Positions 21,001-29,111 are shown, numbered from the stretch's first letter. The stretch is DNA of 64,000 nucleotides from Azohydromonas aeria (GCF_009760915.1 NZ_VIDQ01000032.1:1-64000); one strand, 5' to 3'. Made by a program: numbers and translations. Notes: generated from the letters alone by a model not told the origin.

Positions 21001-21119
21001 TCTTCCAGCCGGCCCAGCCGCGTGAAGGAAAACGCACCGGCGATCAGCGTGGACAGCAGCAGGAACAGCACCAGCGGGCGGTGCGCCACCGCCCAGGCGG
21101 AGAGGTTGAAGCGCTTCAT
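18018..21119 (-). CDS. RND efflux transporter permease
   Basis: A 1033-residue AcrB/MexB-superfamily inner-membrane pump, full length. The first helix (RPLVLFLLLSTLIAGAFSF), large periplasmic porter loops and twelve membrane segments are visible. The TM4 acidic pair reads GLLVDDAIIAVEMMV, as needed for proton coupling. The start ATG at 21119 gives the canonical short N-terminal arm; the open frame extends further upstream only as a shadow. The LEDPVFAVPSMTVTV wording resembles the VexF/CusA-distant HAE-1 group common in Burkholderiales. It overlaps the adaptor gene by four bases and works with the adaptor and outer-membrane proteins encoded upstream. Confidence 0.92.
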   Translation of the reverse strand: MKRFNLSAWAVAHRPLVLFLLLSTLIAGAFSFTRLGRLEDPVFAVPSMTVTVAWPGASAQQVQDQVLNRLERALQELEGLDHVRSFARQGFGGITLWMQGGTHQAGLDAAWYQARKKVGDIRHELPEGVRGPFFNDEFTDVYGLLYALAAPDLSVAEQQALAEEVKRRLQAVPGVVKVDVLGRQAEQVHVEFSGRRLAAMGLTPQALMDALARQSVLLPAGAVDGAADRAVVRVGGAPGGAAQVAALPIAVGGRLLRVGDVATVRAGLEDPPSFTVRRNGEPVLALGLVLSRQANVVDMGRALDAATSALAPSLPLGVTLEKYADQPQVVTDAVWEFERAFLEALAIVLAVCFVALGWRSGVVVAASVPLVLGIVAIVMHGCGWPLDRISLGALIIALGLLVDDAIIAVEMMVVKIEEGWDRASAAGFAWTSTAWPMLTGTLVTVAGFMPVGFAHSISGQYAGGIFWVVGVALLASWVVAVLFTPYLGVKLLPGVIKARHAGSGHEGPFHARLRRGVEGAVAHRGWVLGGTLALFLAAGAGMGLVQQQFFPTASRTELLVDLQLRDGASFAATQAQVRRVEALLKADADVQGFTAYTGAGTPRFFLSLSPELPNPGYAQLVVQTGSIAAREAVRERLRAVFDAGETFPDLRGRVQRLEFGPPVGYPVQFRVIGPDVAEVRRIAERVRDLVRQSPLVRDTHLEWNEQVRSLRLEVDQDRAQLLGLSTQEISATVQTALSGAPVAQLRRGEELVDVVVRAVPGERRVLQQLQDLPLFTRTGESVPLSQVARLEPGWEEPVLWRRNRDMTLSVRSDLADGVQGPHATQQIWPTLRTVLDGLPPGYRIEQGGAIEESNKSNRALFAVFPAMLAVTLLVLMLQLQSFSRVALVLLTAPLGLIGVVPALLAFNAPFGFVALLGVIALGGMIMRNAVILVDQIDRDIASGSAPWAAIVEATVRRARPVVLTAAAAILAMIPLTRSIFWGPMAMSIMGGLVVATALTLMVVPALYAAWFGVRREAAGPTGTRGPAIEATPA

Positions 21120-22270
21120 GGCGTCACCTGCGCGGTGGCGCCGATCGGCTGCGGCCCGGGCAGCGCCGCATCCAGCGGGCGCTTGACCGGGCGCACGGCC
21201 ATGCCGGCGTCGAGCCGGTGCGCGCCGGCGCTGACCACCCACGCCCCTTCGGGCAGGCCGCGCAGCGTCACGCTGTCGTTGCCCTGCGCCACCACCGTGA
21301 CGGGCCGGCGCGCGAGCCGGGCCGGCGTGGCGGCCGGGTCTTGCACCACCCACACCGTGGCCTGGCCCTGCGTGCTCAGCAGCGCGCCCACAGGCAGCTC
21401 GGCCACGGGCTCGGCCCCCCCGCGCGGCGCGGCCAGTGCGACCTCCGCCGTCATGCCCATGCGCCAGTCCGCGGGCGCCGGGGCCGTGAGGGCATAGCGG
21501 GCGCGGAAGCTGCGCGTGGCGGCAGCGGCCGTGGGGGCCAGCTCGCGCAGGCGCAGCGGCCGGGCCGCGCCGTCGGCCAACCGCACCGTGGCGGCACGCT
21601 CGCGCAGGCCAGCGGCCAGCGCCTCCGGCACGTCCACCACCACTTCCAGCTCGCGGTCGCGGGCCAGCTGGAACACCGGCTGGCCCTCGGACACCACCTG
21701 TCCCACCTCCGCGCGCGTGGCGGTCACGACGCCGTCGAAGGGCGCGGCCAGCACCGTGTAGCCGCTGCGGTTGCGGGCCAGGTCCAGCTGGCGCCGCGCC
21801 TGCGCCGCGCGCGCCGCGGCCGCGTCGGCCTTGGCCTGCAGCCGTTCCTGGTCGGCGGCGCCCACGCCGCCGTCGGCCAGCAGCCGGGCAAAGCGCGCGG
21901 CATCGGAGGCCGATTGCGCGGCATCCACCTCGGCGGCACGCAGCTGCTGCGCGGCAGCCTCGACGCCCAGCTCGTAGTCGGCCGCATCGAGCCGCGCCAG
22001 CGGCTGGCCGGCCCGCACGGCCTGTCCCACCTCCACCAGCCGCGCGGTGAGCTTGCCGCCGGTGCGAAAGCCCAGGTCGCTCTCATGCCGTGCAGCCAGG
22101 GTGGCGCTGAAGCGGCGCTCGGCGGCCACTGCCGCGTACTTCACCGGGGTGACGTATACGGCCGGCACCACGGGCACAGGCGGGGCGGGCCGGGAGCAGG
22201 CGGACAGCAGCAGGGGCAGCACCAGGGCGGTCGCCAGCGGGTGCGCAATCAAGGTCTTCATGGTCGTCAC
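21116..22270 (-). CDS. RND periplasmic adaptor lipoprotein
   Basis: A 384-residue membrane fusion protein. It begins with a lipoprotein signal (HPLATALVLPLLLSAC, lipobox LSAC, Cys at about 25). The barrel-sandwich halves (RTGGKLTARLVEVGQAVRAGQPLARLD and AAPFDGVVTATRAEVGQVV) flank an alanine-rich alpha-hairpin (about 100-165). The beta-barrel and membrane-proximal domains follow. It bridges the pump and the outer-membrane channel. The first codon is a GTG at 22270 overlapping the outer-membrane protein stop (ATG three codons later possible). The gene order channel-adaptor-pump with four-base overlaps shows a single operon controlled by the divergent TetR gene. Confidence 0.9.
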   Translation of the reverse strand: MTTMKTLIAHPLATALVLPLLLSACSRPAPPVPVVPAVYVTPVKYAAVAAERRFSATLAARHESDLGFRTGGKLTARLVEVGQAVRAGQPLARLDAADYELGVEAAAQQLRAAEVDAAQSASDAARFARLLADGGVGAADQERLQAKADAAAARAAQARRQLDLARNRSGYTVLAAPFDGVVTATRAEVGQVVSEGQPVFQLARDRELEVVVDVPEALAAGLRERAATVRLADGAARPLRLRELAPTAAAATRSFRARYALTAPAPADWRMGMTAEVALAAPRGGAEPVAELPVGALLSTQGQATVWVVQDPAATPARLARRPVTVVAQGNDSVTLRGLPEGAWVVSAGAHRLDAGMAVRPVKRPLDAALPGPQPIGATAQVTP

Positions 22271-23838
22271 AGGCTGGGAGTTGCAGAGGAAGCGGCGGCC
22301 GTGCCGGGGTCGGCCACCTGCCAGGCGCCGCCCAGGGCGCGGTACAGCTGCACGGCGTCGAGTGCCAGCTGCGTGCGGTGCTCGACATGCGCAAGCTCGG
22401 CGGCGATGAGGCCGCGCTGCACGTCCAGCAGCTGCAGCAGGTCGATCTGCCCTTCGCGCCGCAGCGCCCGGGCATGGTCCAGCGCGGCGCGGCGCTCGCG
22501 CACCAGGGCATCGAGCAACGCAGCCCGTTCACGCTCCTGCGCCAGCGCCACCAGCGCGCTCTCCACTTCCTGCAGCGCGGCCAGCGCGGCACGTTCATAG
22601 GCCAGCGCCGCCGCGCGCTCGCGTGACGACGCCCGCTCCTGCGCCGCCCGAAGCCGCCCGGCGTTGAACAGCGGCGCCGTGAAGGCCAGCGCCACGCTAC
22701 GCAGGCCCACGGGCGCCAGGTCCAGGCCGTTGATGCGCAGGTCCTGGCGGCCCAGCACGGCGCCGAGGAAGAGCTTGGGCAGCAGGTCCGCCCGCGCTTC
22801 GCGCAGCCGCGCCCCCTCGGCCGCGAGCTGGCGCTCGGCGGCACGCAGGTCGGGGCGCCGCGCCAGCAGTTGCACGGGTTGGCCCGGCGCCAGGGCCGGC
22901 ACCGCAGGCAGTGCGGGCGGGCCGGCCCCATCCAGCAGCGCCAGCGGCCGGCCCGGATTGCGGCCCAGCAGCACGGCGATCTGGTGCCCGGTCGTGGCCA
23001 CCAGGGTGCGCAGCGGCGGCAGCTGTGCCGCGAGGGACTGCGTTTCGGCTGCGGCGCGGGCGACGTCAAAGCGGCTGGCCACGCCTTCGGCGGCGCGGCT
23101 GCGGGTGAGCCGTTCGGTCTCGGCCTGGGTCTGCAGCAGCGCCTGCAACCGCTCCAGCCGGGCGCGGGCACCTTGCCAGACGAGGTACAGGCGCGCCGCC
23201 TCGCCCGCAGCCAGCAGCCGGGCGCCCTCGGCGCCTTCGGCAGCAGCCTGGGCGTCCAGCTCGGCCGCGTCGGCCGCGGCGCGGGCGGCCCCGAAGAGGT
23301 CGACTTCCCAGCCCAGGTCCAGTCCCGCGCGCAGCGCACGCACGTCGGGCTGGCCGCGCTTGACCTCCTGCGGCAGCCCGCTGCGCTCGTCTGACGCACT
23401 GGCGTTGAGGCTCACGCCGGGCGCCAGGCGCGACGCCGCCGCCGTGCTGCCCGCCCGCGCCTGCTGCACCCGCTCGGCAGCGATGCGCAGGTCCAGGTTG
23501 CCGTGCTGCGCCTCGGACACCAGCGCGGCCAGCGTGGCGTCGTCGAACACCTCCCACCACCGGGCATCGAAGGCGGCCGAGGCCTCACTGGCATGCCGGA
23601 AGGCCGGCGTGACCAACGTGCCCGGCCCACGTTCTGGCGGCACGGGGGCCCCGCCAGCGCAACCGGACAACAGCAGCGACCCCGCCAAGGCGGCGCAGGC
23701 GCCGCCATGCATCGCCACCCCAAGGCGCTTCCGGACAGCATCTCCCCGCACCGGGTCCGATGCGCGCGTGGCGGCCCAGCTTCGCCACCAGCCCGGCAGG
23801 CGCGGCGACGCAGACAAGGAAAGCACGGGTGATTTCAT
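22267..23838 (-). CDS. NodT-family outer-membrane efflux lipoprotein
   Basis: TolC-like outer-membrane factor, about 523 residues from the ATG at 23838. Two OEP repeats are seen (WWEVFDDATLAALVSEAQHGNLDLRIAAERVQQA and the later LLARRPDLRAAERQLAAEGARLREARADLLP). A lipobox LLLSGC lies about 55 residues in, typical of NodT proteins, but the distance from the start is unusually long. An ATG at 23872-23870 (end at 23871) overlaps the operator, and one at 23712 would leave too short a signal, so the true start is uncertain. First gene of the tripartite operon; a TTGACA element inside the operator may be its -35. Confidence 0.85.
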   Translation of the reverse strand: MKSPVLSLSASPRLPGWWRSWAATRASDPVRGDAVRKRLGVAMHGGACAALAGSLLLSGCAGGAPVPPERGPGTLVTPAFRHASEASAAFDARWWEVFDDATLAALVSEAQHGNLDLRIAAERVQQARAGSTAAASRLAPGVSLNASASDERSGLPQEVKRGQPDVRALRAGLDLGWEVDLFGAARAAADAAELDAQAAAEGAEGARLLAAGEAARLYLVWQGARARLERLQALLQTQAETERLTRSRAAEGVASRFDVARAAAETQSLAAQLPPLRTLVATTGHQIAVLLGRNPGRPLALLDGAGPPALPAVPALAPGQPVQLLARRPDLRAAERQLAAEGARLREARADLLPKLFLGAVLGRQDLRINGLDLAPVGLRSVALAFTAPLFNAGRLRAAQERASSRERAAALAYERAALAALQEVESALVALAQERERAALLDALVRERRAALDHARALRREGQIDLLQLLDVQRGLIAAELAHVEHRTQLALDAVQLYRALGGAWQVADPGTAAASSATPSL

Positions 23839-23860
23839 GGCAACAGGCAGCTTGTAGACG

Positions 23861-23900
23861 GTGTCAACCATGATGCATGACTAAAGTTGACACTGTCAAC
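23861..23900. promoter_or_regulatory. TetR operator between efflux operon and regulator
   Basis: A perfect 15-base palindrome GTTGACACTGTCAAC (23886-23900) with a matching half site GTGTCAAC at 23861-23868. It lies between the divergent efflux and TetR genes, about 100 bases before the TetR start. The TTGACA inside it could be a promoter -35 on either strand, so repressor binding would block RNA polymerase. Assignment to the neighbouring TetR protein is inference from position. Confidence 0.7.
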
Positions 23901-23998
23901 GTGGTGGTGGCGGCGACGTTGCCGTGTTGCAGGCAAGAGCCGGCCGTGGCGAGGGTGCGGCGCGTCGGCGCGTTGCACCGTGCTGCGAGAATCCGGAC

Positions 23999-24619
23999 AT
24001 GCCGAACACGCGACTCGAAGCCGAGGCCACTGTCGATCTGAAGGAGGCTTGCGTGCGCGCGGCACGCGAGGTGATTGCCGAGCACGGCATTGAGCAGTTG
24101 AGCCTGCGCGAGGTGTCGCGCAAGCTGGGCGTGTCGCACCAGGCGCCGTACAAGCACTACCCCAGCCGCGACCACCTGCTGGCGGAAGTGATGCGCCGCT
24201 GCTTCCAGGACTTCACCGTCGCGCTGGACGCGCGTCCGCGCCATGCGGACCCGGTGGCCGATCTGGAGTCCCTGGGCCGCCAGTACCTGGCTTATGCCGC
24301 GGCGCATGCGCTGGAGTACCGACTGATGTTCGGCACGCCCTGGCCGGAAGGCGCCGACCACCCCGAGCTGGCACACGATGCGCTGCATGCGTTCGACGTG
24401 TTGCGCGGCGTGCTGCGCCGCTTGTATGGCGGGGGCGAGGCGCAGCGCGCCCAGGTGGACCGGCATGCCATGTTCATCTGGTCCACGGTGCACGGGCTGG
24501 CTTCGATACGCCAGGCTTGCGCCATGGAACACCTGCAACTGGCTCCGGGCGTGGACCCAGACCAGATCGCCACGCATGCGCTGCACATGATTGAACGTGC
24601 ACTGCGCGCAAACCGCTGA
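23999..24619 (+). CDS. TetR family regulator of the RND operon
   Basis: A 206-residue TetR repressor from the ATG at 23999; an upstream GTG at 23924 adds 25 low-complexity residues. The helix-turn-helix is clear (AAREVIAEHGIEQLSLREVSRKLGVSHQAPYKHYPSRDHLLAEV, about residues 16-60). The C-terminal ligand domain contains a TetR_C_33-like helix (HAMFIWSTVHGLASIRQA). Divergent transcription from a tripartite RND system and a palindrome between the two genes indicate local repression of efflux, released by a pump substrate. Confidence 0.88.
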   Translation: MPNTRLEAEATVDLKEACVRAAREVIAEHGIEQLSLREVSRKLGVSHQAPYKHYPSRDHLLAEVMRRCFQDFTVALDARPRHADPVADLESLGRQYLAYAAAHALEYRLMFGTPWPEGADHPELAHDALHAFDVLRGVLRRLYGGGEAQRAQVDRHAMFIWSTVHGLASIRQACAMEHLQLAPGVDPDQIATHALHMIERALRANR

Positions 24620-25217
24620 GCCGCAACCGTCATCGGCCTGGTTGCAGGCACATCCCGGGTTGCATCACACCAGTCCCTGGTGCGACGGCAAGGGCTCGGC
24701 AGCGTGCGCTGCGGCTGCGTACCTTCATCGGTTGCCCGCTCACCGGTGCCGTGCCGTCAACGGCGCGTGTGCTATCGCGCCTTTTCCAGAAAACGCGGAT
24801 GTACCGCCACGGACAGCGACGGCAACCGTCGCACGGCTCGTCACGTCGAGTGCCTTTCCCACGGCAACTTCAATCACATGTATTGATAAGCGCAATTATC
24901 AGCAAAGACAAAAATTGCGGAGATCGACCGCCACGACGACTGGACGACGGACGTTTCACGGTGCGACAGGCACTTGCCCACGCCGAGCCATGCCCGGCGG
25001 CCAGGCACGGCGCGCTCGCGCCGGTTCCCTCGTCCATGCAGCCGCTGTCCGTGCCGGGAATGTGCGCTTTCGGGCCCATGGCCGCAGGCGTGATGCGGAT
25101 CCGTGCCTTTCAAGGGCGTTGAGTTTTTCGGTTCCGAAAAACGGGAAGCTGTATGAGTTGCACAACCGTCTTGGAATTCTTATTAAATCAACAGCCATAG
25201 CGCCCTACACTGTCGCG
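24620..25217. other. Leader region upstream of parA
   Basis: About 600 bases without a supportable gene, noticeably more AT-rich from about 24870 onward. It holds an inverted repeat TGATAA-N6-TTATCA (24884-24901), a parS-like palindrome (25123-25142) and the AT-rich parA promoter zone (about 25150-25200). Open frames running through it have no recognisable similarity and no good start signal. Confidence 0.5.
25123..25142. promoter_or_regulatory. parS-like palindrome upstream of parA
   Basis: GTTTTTCGGTTCCGAAAAAC is an almost perfect palindrome with nine-base arms and a two-base centre, 75 bases before parA. Related sequences appear twice just after parB. The size and placement fit a ParB-binding centromere site. 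Confidence 0.65.
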
Positions 25218-26045
25218 ATGACAAGAGCAGCGTCCAGGATCGTCACGGTTTTCAACTCAAAGGGAGGTGCCGGCAAGTCCAGGTTGTGCCTGGGACTGGC
25301 GGACGTGCTGCACAGCCATGGGGTTCGGGTGCTGATCATCGACTCGGACCCTGAACAAGCCACGTGCGCAAAGATGACGCGCCCGACAGCGCCGAGTTCG
25401 AAGTTTCCGGTTGAAGGCGTTGTCCTGCGCATGAGGATGGCGGCTGGTCCGGGTGGTGCCCTGGTACCGGACCTGGACGGCTACCTGGCCGACGTGCAAG
25501 CACTGGCCGCAGGCTATGACGTCGTGCTGATCGACCTGCCCGCCCGCACGGAAGCGCCTGAACAACTGGCTGCCATCATCGGTGCAGACCTGGTGCTCAT
25601 ACCGTCCAAGCTCGATGGCAGTGATCTGGATGCGCTGCAGGACCAGGCCATTCCCAAGCTGAATCTCTGCCTGGACGAGATCGCCCGCTTGCAGAAGCAG
25701 GTCAGCCCCGACGAGCCGGAGCGGTTGCCCGACATCGCCATCGTGCCCATGGACGCCCAGCTGCAGTTCAACGTCGAGAAGATCGGCCTGGAGCGGCTGC
25801 ACCGCATTGCCCAGGAGAACGATTACCTGCAGGTGCCCGTCACGCACACCGTGGTGCCGAACTCGGTGGCGCTGAAGGAGTTGACTACCTTGATGACCAG
25901 CATCTCCAAGACCGCCACGAAGAAGGTTGCTCGCGATGCTGTCCTGGATGCACTGCGCAACGTGGCGCTGGAGGTGCGGCTGCTCGACGCCATGCATCCG
26001 CCCAAGCGCAAGGTCCGCAAGAACCTGAAGGAAGGAGTGGCGTGA
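25218..26045 (+). CDS. parA: ParA-type partition ATPase
   Basis: A 275-residue ParA/MinD-superfamily ATPase from the ATG at 25218. The deviant Walker A motif is NSKGGAGKSRLCLGLADVL, with switch I/II regions VLIIDSDPEQA and YDVVLIDLPARTEAPEQ. There is no N-terminal helix-turn-helix, so it is the short type Ib-like or chromosomal-type ParA that does not act as its own repressor by a dedicated domain. It drives segregation of ParB-bound DNA over the nucleoid. It is coupled to parB by an overlapping start/stop and preceded by a parS-like palindrome. Its presence beside rep and iterons marks the segregation module of a separate replicon. Confidence 0.88.
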   Translation: MTRAASRIVTVFNSKGGAGKSRLCLGLADVLHSHGVRVLIIDSDPEQATCAKMTRPTAPSSKFPVEGVVLRMRMAAGPGGALVPDLDGYLADVQALAAGYDVVLIDLPARTEAPEQLAAIIGADLVLIPSKLDGSDLDALQDQAIPKLNLCLDEIARLQKQVSPDEPERLPDIAIVPMDAQLQFNVEKIGLERLHRIAQENDYLQVPVTHTVVPNSVALKELTTLMTSISKTATKKVARDAVLDALRNVALEVRLLDAMHPPKRKVRKNLKEGVA

Positions 26046-27118
26046 TGGCGTCCTCGCTCGACAAGCTCCGCAACGGTGCCGCAGTCCGGGGGACACCGGC
26101 CGGCGCCGCGACGCCGGCCCGGCCGCGGCTCGGATCGCTCAACGGCAGCGTCAATCCCAACCTGCTGGCTGCTCCGGTGGTGGTGGCCGGCGTGCCGGAG
26201 CCCGTCCCCGCCGTTGCCTTGCATCTGGCGGCGAGCGCCGGTCCGGCCGTTGCCACGACAGGGGCAATCATCCAGGTACCGCTGGAGCAGTGTGTCGAAG
26301 GCCGCGACAACTGGCGCTACTTCTACAGCCCGCGCAAGATGGCGGAACTCGAAGATGAGCTGCGGCGAGACGGTCAACTCGAGCCGGCGCAGGCCTTTCA
26401 GCGCAAGGAAGACGGCAAGTTCGAACTGCTTGGCGGCAACCGGCGTCTGCGCGCGGCCCGCCAGATTGCGCTGCCCTACCTCAAGGTACTCGTCGTTGAG
26501 GAACCTGCGACGCCCGAGCTGCGTGCCCGCCTGAGCCGCAAGCTCAACGGTGCACGGGCAGACACGACGATCCTGGATGACGCCATGCGCTGGCGTGCCG
26601 CGTGTGCGAGTGGGCAGTTTGCTTCCCAAGGCGCGGTGGCCGAGTTTTACGGCGTTCCGCAAAGCCGTGTTTCCAAGACCATCGCCATAGCCGAGCTGCC
26701 TGAAACGCTGCTTGAGGCAATCGTTGAGCTGCCCGGCTGGCACAAGCTCGGCAAGCTCTACCCGCTGGTTCAGCTGTTCAAGTTGTGGACAGAGCGCGGT
26801 GCCGATGCTGTCGACCGAGCCTTGAAGCTGGTACGCGACCATGAGGACGGCCTGGGAGAGGAAAGGCTCCTTGGCATGGTGGAGGAGTTGAAGGGCCGGT
26901 CCAGGGCCCGGCCGCCGGGTCAACGGGCCACACCGGCGCGGGTCCTGCTGACATGCCCGGCCGGAGGAGGGGGCGCCGTGAAGCTGTTCGAAGCCGAGAG
27001 AAAGGTCGAGCTGCAGGTCAAGGACGTTCCGGCCCCCGTGCTGACACGCCTCTACGAGGAACTGACCAGGACCGCGAAAGCCGTGCTCGACGCTGCGCCG
27101 GCCGAGGGCAGCGACTAG
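26045..27118 (+). CDS. parB: ParB-type centromere-binding protein
   Basis: A 357-residue ParB/Spo0J-like protein from the ATG at 26045, which overlaps the parA stop (a GTG one codon earlier is possible). The N-terminal CTPase/nuclease-fold domain contains the hallmark LLGGNRRLRAARQIALPYLKVLV (about 130-150), followed by a helix-turn-helix (SQGAVAEFYGVPQSRVSKTIAIAELPE, about 198-225). The usual GERR box reads GGNRR, as in many plasmid ParBs. A Pro/Ala-rich N-terminal segment of about 75 residues would contact ParA. It binds the candidate parS palindromes on either side of the operon. Confidence 0.87.
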   Translation: MASSLDKLRNGAAVRGTPAGAATPARPRLGSLNGSVNPNLLAAPVVVAGVPEPVPAVALHLAASAGPAVATTGAIIQVPLEQCVEGRDNWRYFYSPRKMAELEDELRRDGQLEPAQAFQRKEDGKFELLGGNRRLRAARQIALPYLKVLVVEEPATPELRARLSRKLNGARADTTILDDAMRWRAACASGQFASQGAVAEFYGVPQSRVSKTIAIAELPETLLEAIVELPGWHKLGKLYPLVQLFKLWTERGADAVDRALKLVRDHEDGLGEERLLGMVEELKGRSRARPPGQRATPARVLLTCPAGGGGAVKLFEAERKVELQVKDVPAPVLTRLYEELTRTAKAVLDAAPAEGSD

Positions 27119-27161
27119 TCCATCTGTCCGGCGGATCAGCCGGCGCGAACGGAAGATCCGG

Positions 27162-27180
27162 GTTTTCGGAATCCGAAAAA
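27162..27180. promoter_or_regulatory. parS-like site downstream of parB (1)
   Basis: GTTTTCGGAATCCGAAAAA: arms TTTTCGG and CCGAAAA around a three-base centre, 43 bases after the parB stop. It is nearly the same as the site before parA apart from one extra centre base. Confidence 0.6.
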
Positions 27181-27223
27181 TGCCGCTTCGGCGCAGGGCA
27201 AGGGCCAGGCACACAGCCTTATA

Positions 27224-27237
27224 GGATTCCGAAAAAC
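27224..27237. promoter_or_regulatory. parS-like half site downstream of parB (2)
   Basis: GGATTCCGAAAAAC repeats the right half of the other two sites; the left half is degenerate (TATA instead of TTTTC). It lies between parB and the convergent rep gene and may be a weak ParB site. Confidence 0.45.
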
Positions 27238-27285
27238 TGTTGCCGGCCCCGCCTCGTCACCGCGCCACGCCGTCCGGCTCACACC

Positions 27286-28767
27286 TCAAGCCCCGAACAG
27301 GCCGGCCTGGGAAGAGGTAGCCGGGCTCTCACTGCCGGACCTGGCCATCCTGGCGAGCGTGTTGAGCACGTGGACGCCAAACGCCACCCGGAGGGCGGCG
27401 ACGGACTCCAGCTCCTGTGCCGTAACCGGTGTCTTCTCGCGCTTGAGCCGAGCCTGAACCGCGCGGAACAGCACCGTGCGGGAAAACGAGGAGCGCAGAC
27501 GAGCCTGCTCCTCCTTGCCCATGCCTTGGTAGGCCTGGAAGCCTTGCTCGCCCCGTCGCGTGAATTCGGGGCTTTGTTCCGTCGTCCCGGCTTGTTCCGA
27601 AACCTTGGCAGCCGCTGCGGGGCTCGCTTGGCCACGACGCTTGACGGCCCGCTTCACCGGGTCGGCCAACCCGGGCGAAGGAAGCGGCGCCGAGGGGAGT
27701 GCCACCGCATCCTGTACCAGTTCCGCTGTCGGGATGGTCCACTGCTCCTGCAACGCCCGCATGAACAGCTTGCCTGGTGCATGGATCGGCTTCTTGCTCT
27801 TGGCCATACGGTGGCGCACGAAGGCTATGGCCGATTCGATGCGGGAAGGCGTGTACTCGTTGGAGCAATGGATGATGTGCTCGATGTCCGACGTACCGAG
27901 ACCGAACTCGCCGCGCAGGGTGTCGTACAACGTCTTGCGGGACGCCGTCTGGGTGAGCGACTGAATCAGCAGGCCTTCCTGTTCACGCAAGGTGAAGCGC
28001 AGATGCGTGATCTTCTTGGAACCGGGGGAGGACCTCGTCTCGTAGTCGATGAACAGGTCCGTGAGCCGGTTGATCTCGTCTCGGGCCTTCTCCAGGACGC
28101 GAAGCTTGAACCACTTGAATTCCGCGAGGTAGTCGCTGGATTCGACCCCGACCCAACGATGCACCTCCTGCAGTTCGAACCATGAGGTCGGCGAGCCTCT
28201 GAAAGCCACGGCCTTGAGGTTCTCGTACAGGGCATGCGCGTACTGCGAACTGAAGGCCGCCGTCGTGCGCAACGAAAGGAAGGTGTAGCCGCGCGGGTCC
28301 TTGTGGAGCCTGCGGATGGCTTCGTCGAACTTGAAGAACACGCGGCCATTGGCGATACCCAGCGTGCCCACCAGGGGAATGGAAACGAATTCGCGCGCAA
28401 CCTGGCGACCTTCGACCCGTTCCCGTTCCACGCGGATCCTGAAGCGTTGACCCTCGGTCATCGCGTCTTCCAGGTGCTTGTGATTCCGGCTCTCGTAGTT
28501 CAGCAGGAACTTGAACAGGGCCAAATCGACGTCGAAGTCCAGCACCTCGACCGGCGCACCGGCGGCCAGAAAGTTCATGACATTCAGGCAGCGCCGGCCC
28601 AGCAAGCTCATCTTGCCGACGTCGATGAGGATGTTGTGCTTGCGAAACTGGAGATCCCGCTGCGCGTCGGCAATGGTTGCGCTGGAGCCCTTGCGGCCCA
28701 CGGTCTCCTCGAAGAGCGCCAACGCGTATTGCTTGCCATCATCGACACTGGTCAGGGATGAGGACAT
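27286..28767 (-). CDS. Replication initiator protein (Rep_3/RepB type)
   Basis: A 493-residue iteron-binding initiator. The Rep_3 double winged-helix region spans about residues 35-250, with typical segments QFRKHNILIDVGKMSLLGRRCLNVM, YTFLSLRTTAAFSSQYAHALYENL and WFELQEVHRWVGV. The C-terminal 240 residues are a charged, poorly conserved extension, and the protein is longer than classical RepE/RepA (about 250-300), as is common in large Burkholderiales replicons. It should bind the iterons just upstream to open the origin and repress its own gene through the inverted pair at 28820-28853. It is convergent with parB. Confidence 0.87.
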   Translation of the reverse strand: MSSSLTSVDDGKQYALALFEETVGRKGSSATIADAQRDLQFRKHNILIDVGKMSLLGRRCLNVMNFLAAGAPVEVLDFDVDLALFKFLLNYESRNHKHLEDAMTEGQRFRIRVERERVEGRQVAREFVSIPLVGTLGIANGRVFFKFDEAIRRLHKDPRGYTFLSLRTTAAFSSQYAHALYENLKAVAFRGSPTSWFELQEVHRWVGVESSDYLAEFKWFKLRVLEKARDEINRLTDLFIDYETRSSPGSKKITHLRFTLREQEGLLIQSLTQTASRKTLYDTLRGEFGLGTSDIEHIIHCSNEYTPSRIESAIAFVRHRMAKSKKPIHAPGKLFMRALQEQWTIPTAELVQDAVALPSAPLPSPGLADPVKRAVKRRGQASPAAAAKVSEQAGTTEQSPEFTRRGEQGFQAYQGMGKEEQARLRSSFSRTVLFRAVQARLKREKTPVTAQELESVAALRVAFGVHVLNTLARMARSGSESPATSSQAGLFGA

Positions 28768-28819
28768 GTCGTCTCAAACGGCAAGGCGCGAAGTGAAAAA
28801 CGGCTGCAGCGTAGCGACC

Positions 28820-28853
28820 AAGGTTGCAGTGGTCAACAAGGTGTTGCAACCTT
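28820..28853. promoter_or_regulatory. Inverted iterons in rep control region
   Basis: AAGGTTGCA (28820-28828) faces TGCAACCTT (28845-28853) across 16 bases, 52 bases before the rep start. In Rep_3 plasmids such inverted half-iterons are the operator bound by Rep dimers to repress rep, while direct repeats bind monomers at the origin; this assignment is inferred by analogy. Confidence 0.7.
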
Positions 28854-28973
28854 CACGTCAACCCAGCGTCGGCGCCGCTCCCGCACGCACTCACAAGAAC
28901 TGCAACCTTCCGCTGTGGACAAGTCAGCTAACCTGTTGCCGCTAATGGGAAATTCCCGGAATCGCACAGAAAC

Positions 28974-29111
28974 TGCAACCTTGCACAAAGAGCGCAACCT
29001 TGCTGCCCAAAAAGTGCACCTTTGCTGCACAAGGAGCGCTACCTTGCTCATCACAAAAAGCGCAACCTTCAGCACAAATACTGCAACCTTCAGCACAAAA
29101 ACCGCAACCTT
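28974..29111. repeat. Iteron array, seven units
   Basis: Direct repeats with core YGCAACCTT begin at 28974, 28993, 29015, 29037, 29061, 29082 and 29103, with spacings of 19, 22, 22, 24, 21 and 21 bases (about two helical turns). The units at 29015 (TGCACCTTT) and 29037 (CGCTACCTT) are degenerate. Each core is preceded by an A-rich CACAAA stretch. This is the probable Rep-binding array. Confidence 0.88.

Noticed and set aside
17760..21497. 1245-codon open frame on the plus strand
   Set aside because: Antisense to the RND pump, whose minus-strand translation has all RND motifs; the plus-strand protein is His/Gln/Arg-rich and unlike any family.
24591..25217. N-terminal extension of ParA
   Set aside because: The frame is open upstream of 25218 but the encoded residues are unlike any ParA N-terminal domain and would span the parS-like site; the ATG at 25218 gives the canonical ParA start.
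28974..29111. CRISPR-like array
   Set aside because: The repeats are short (core of nine bases) with only about 12 bases between cores, and there are no cas genes. Context next to a Rep initiator shows they are iterons.
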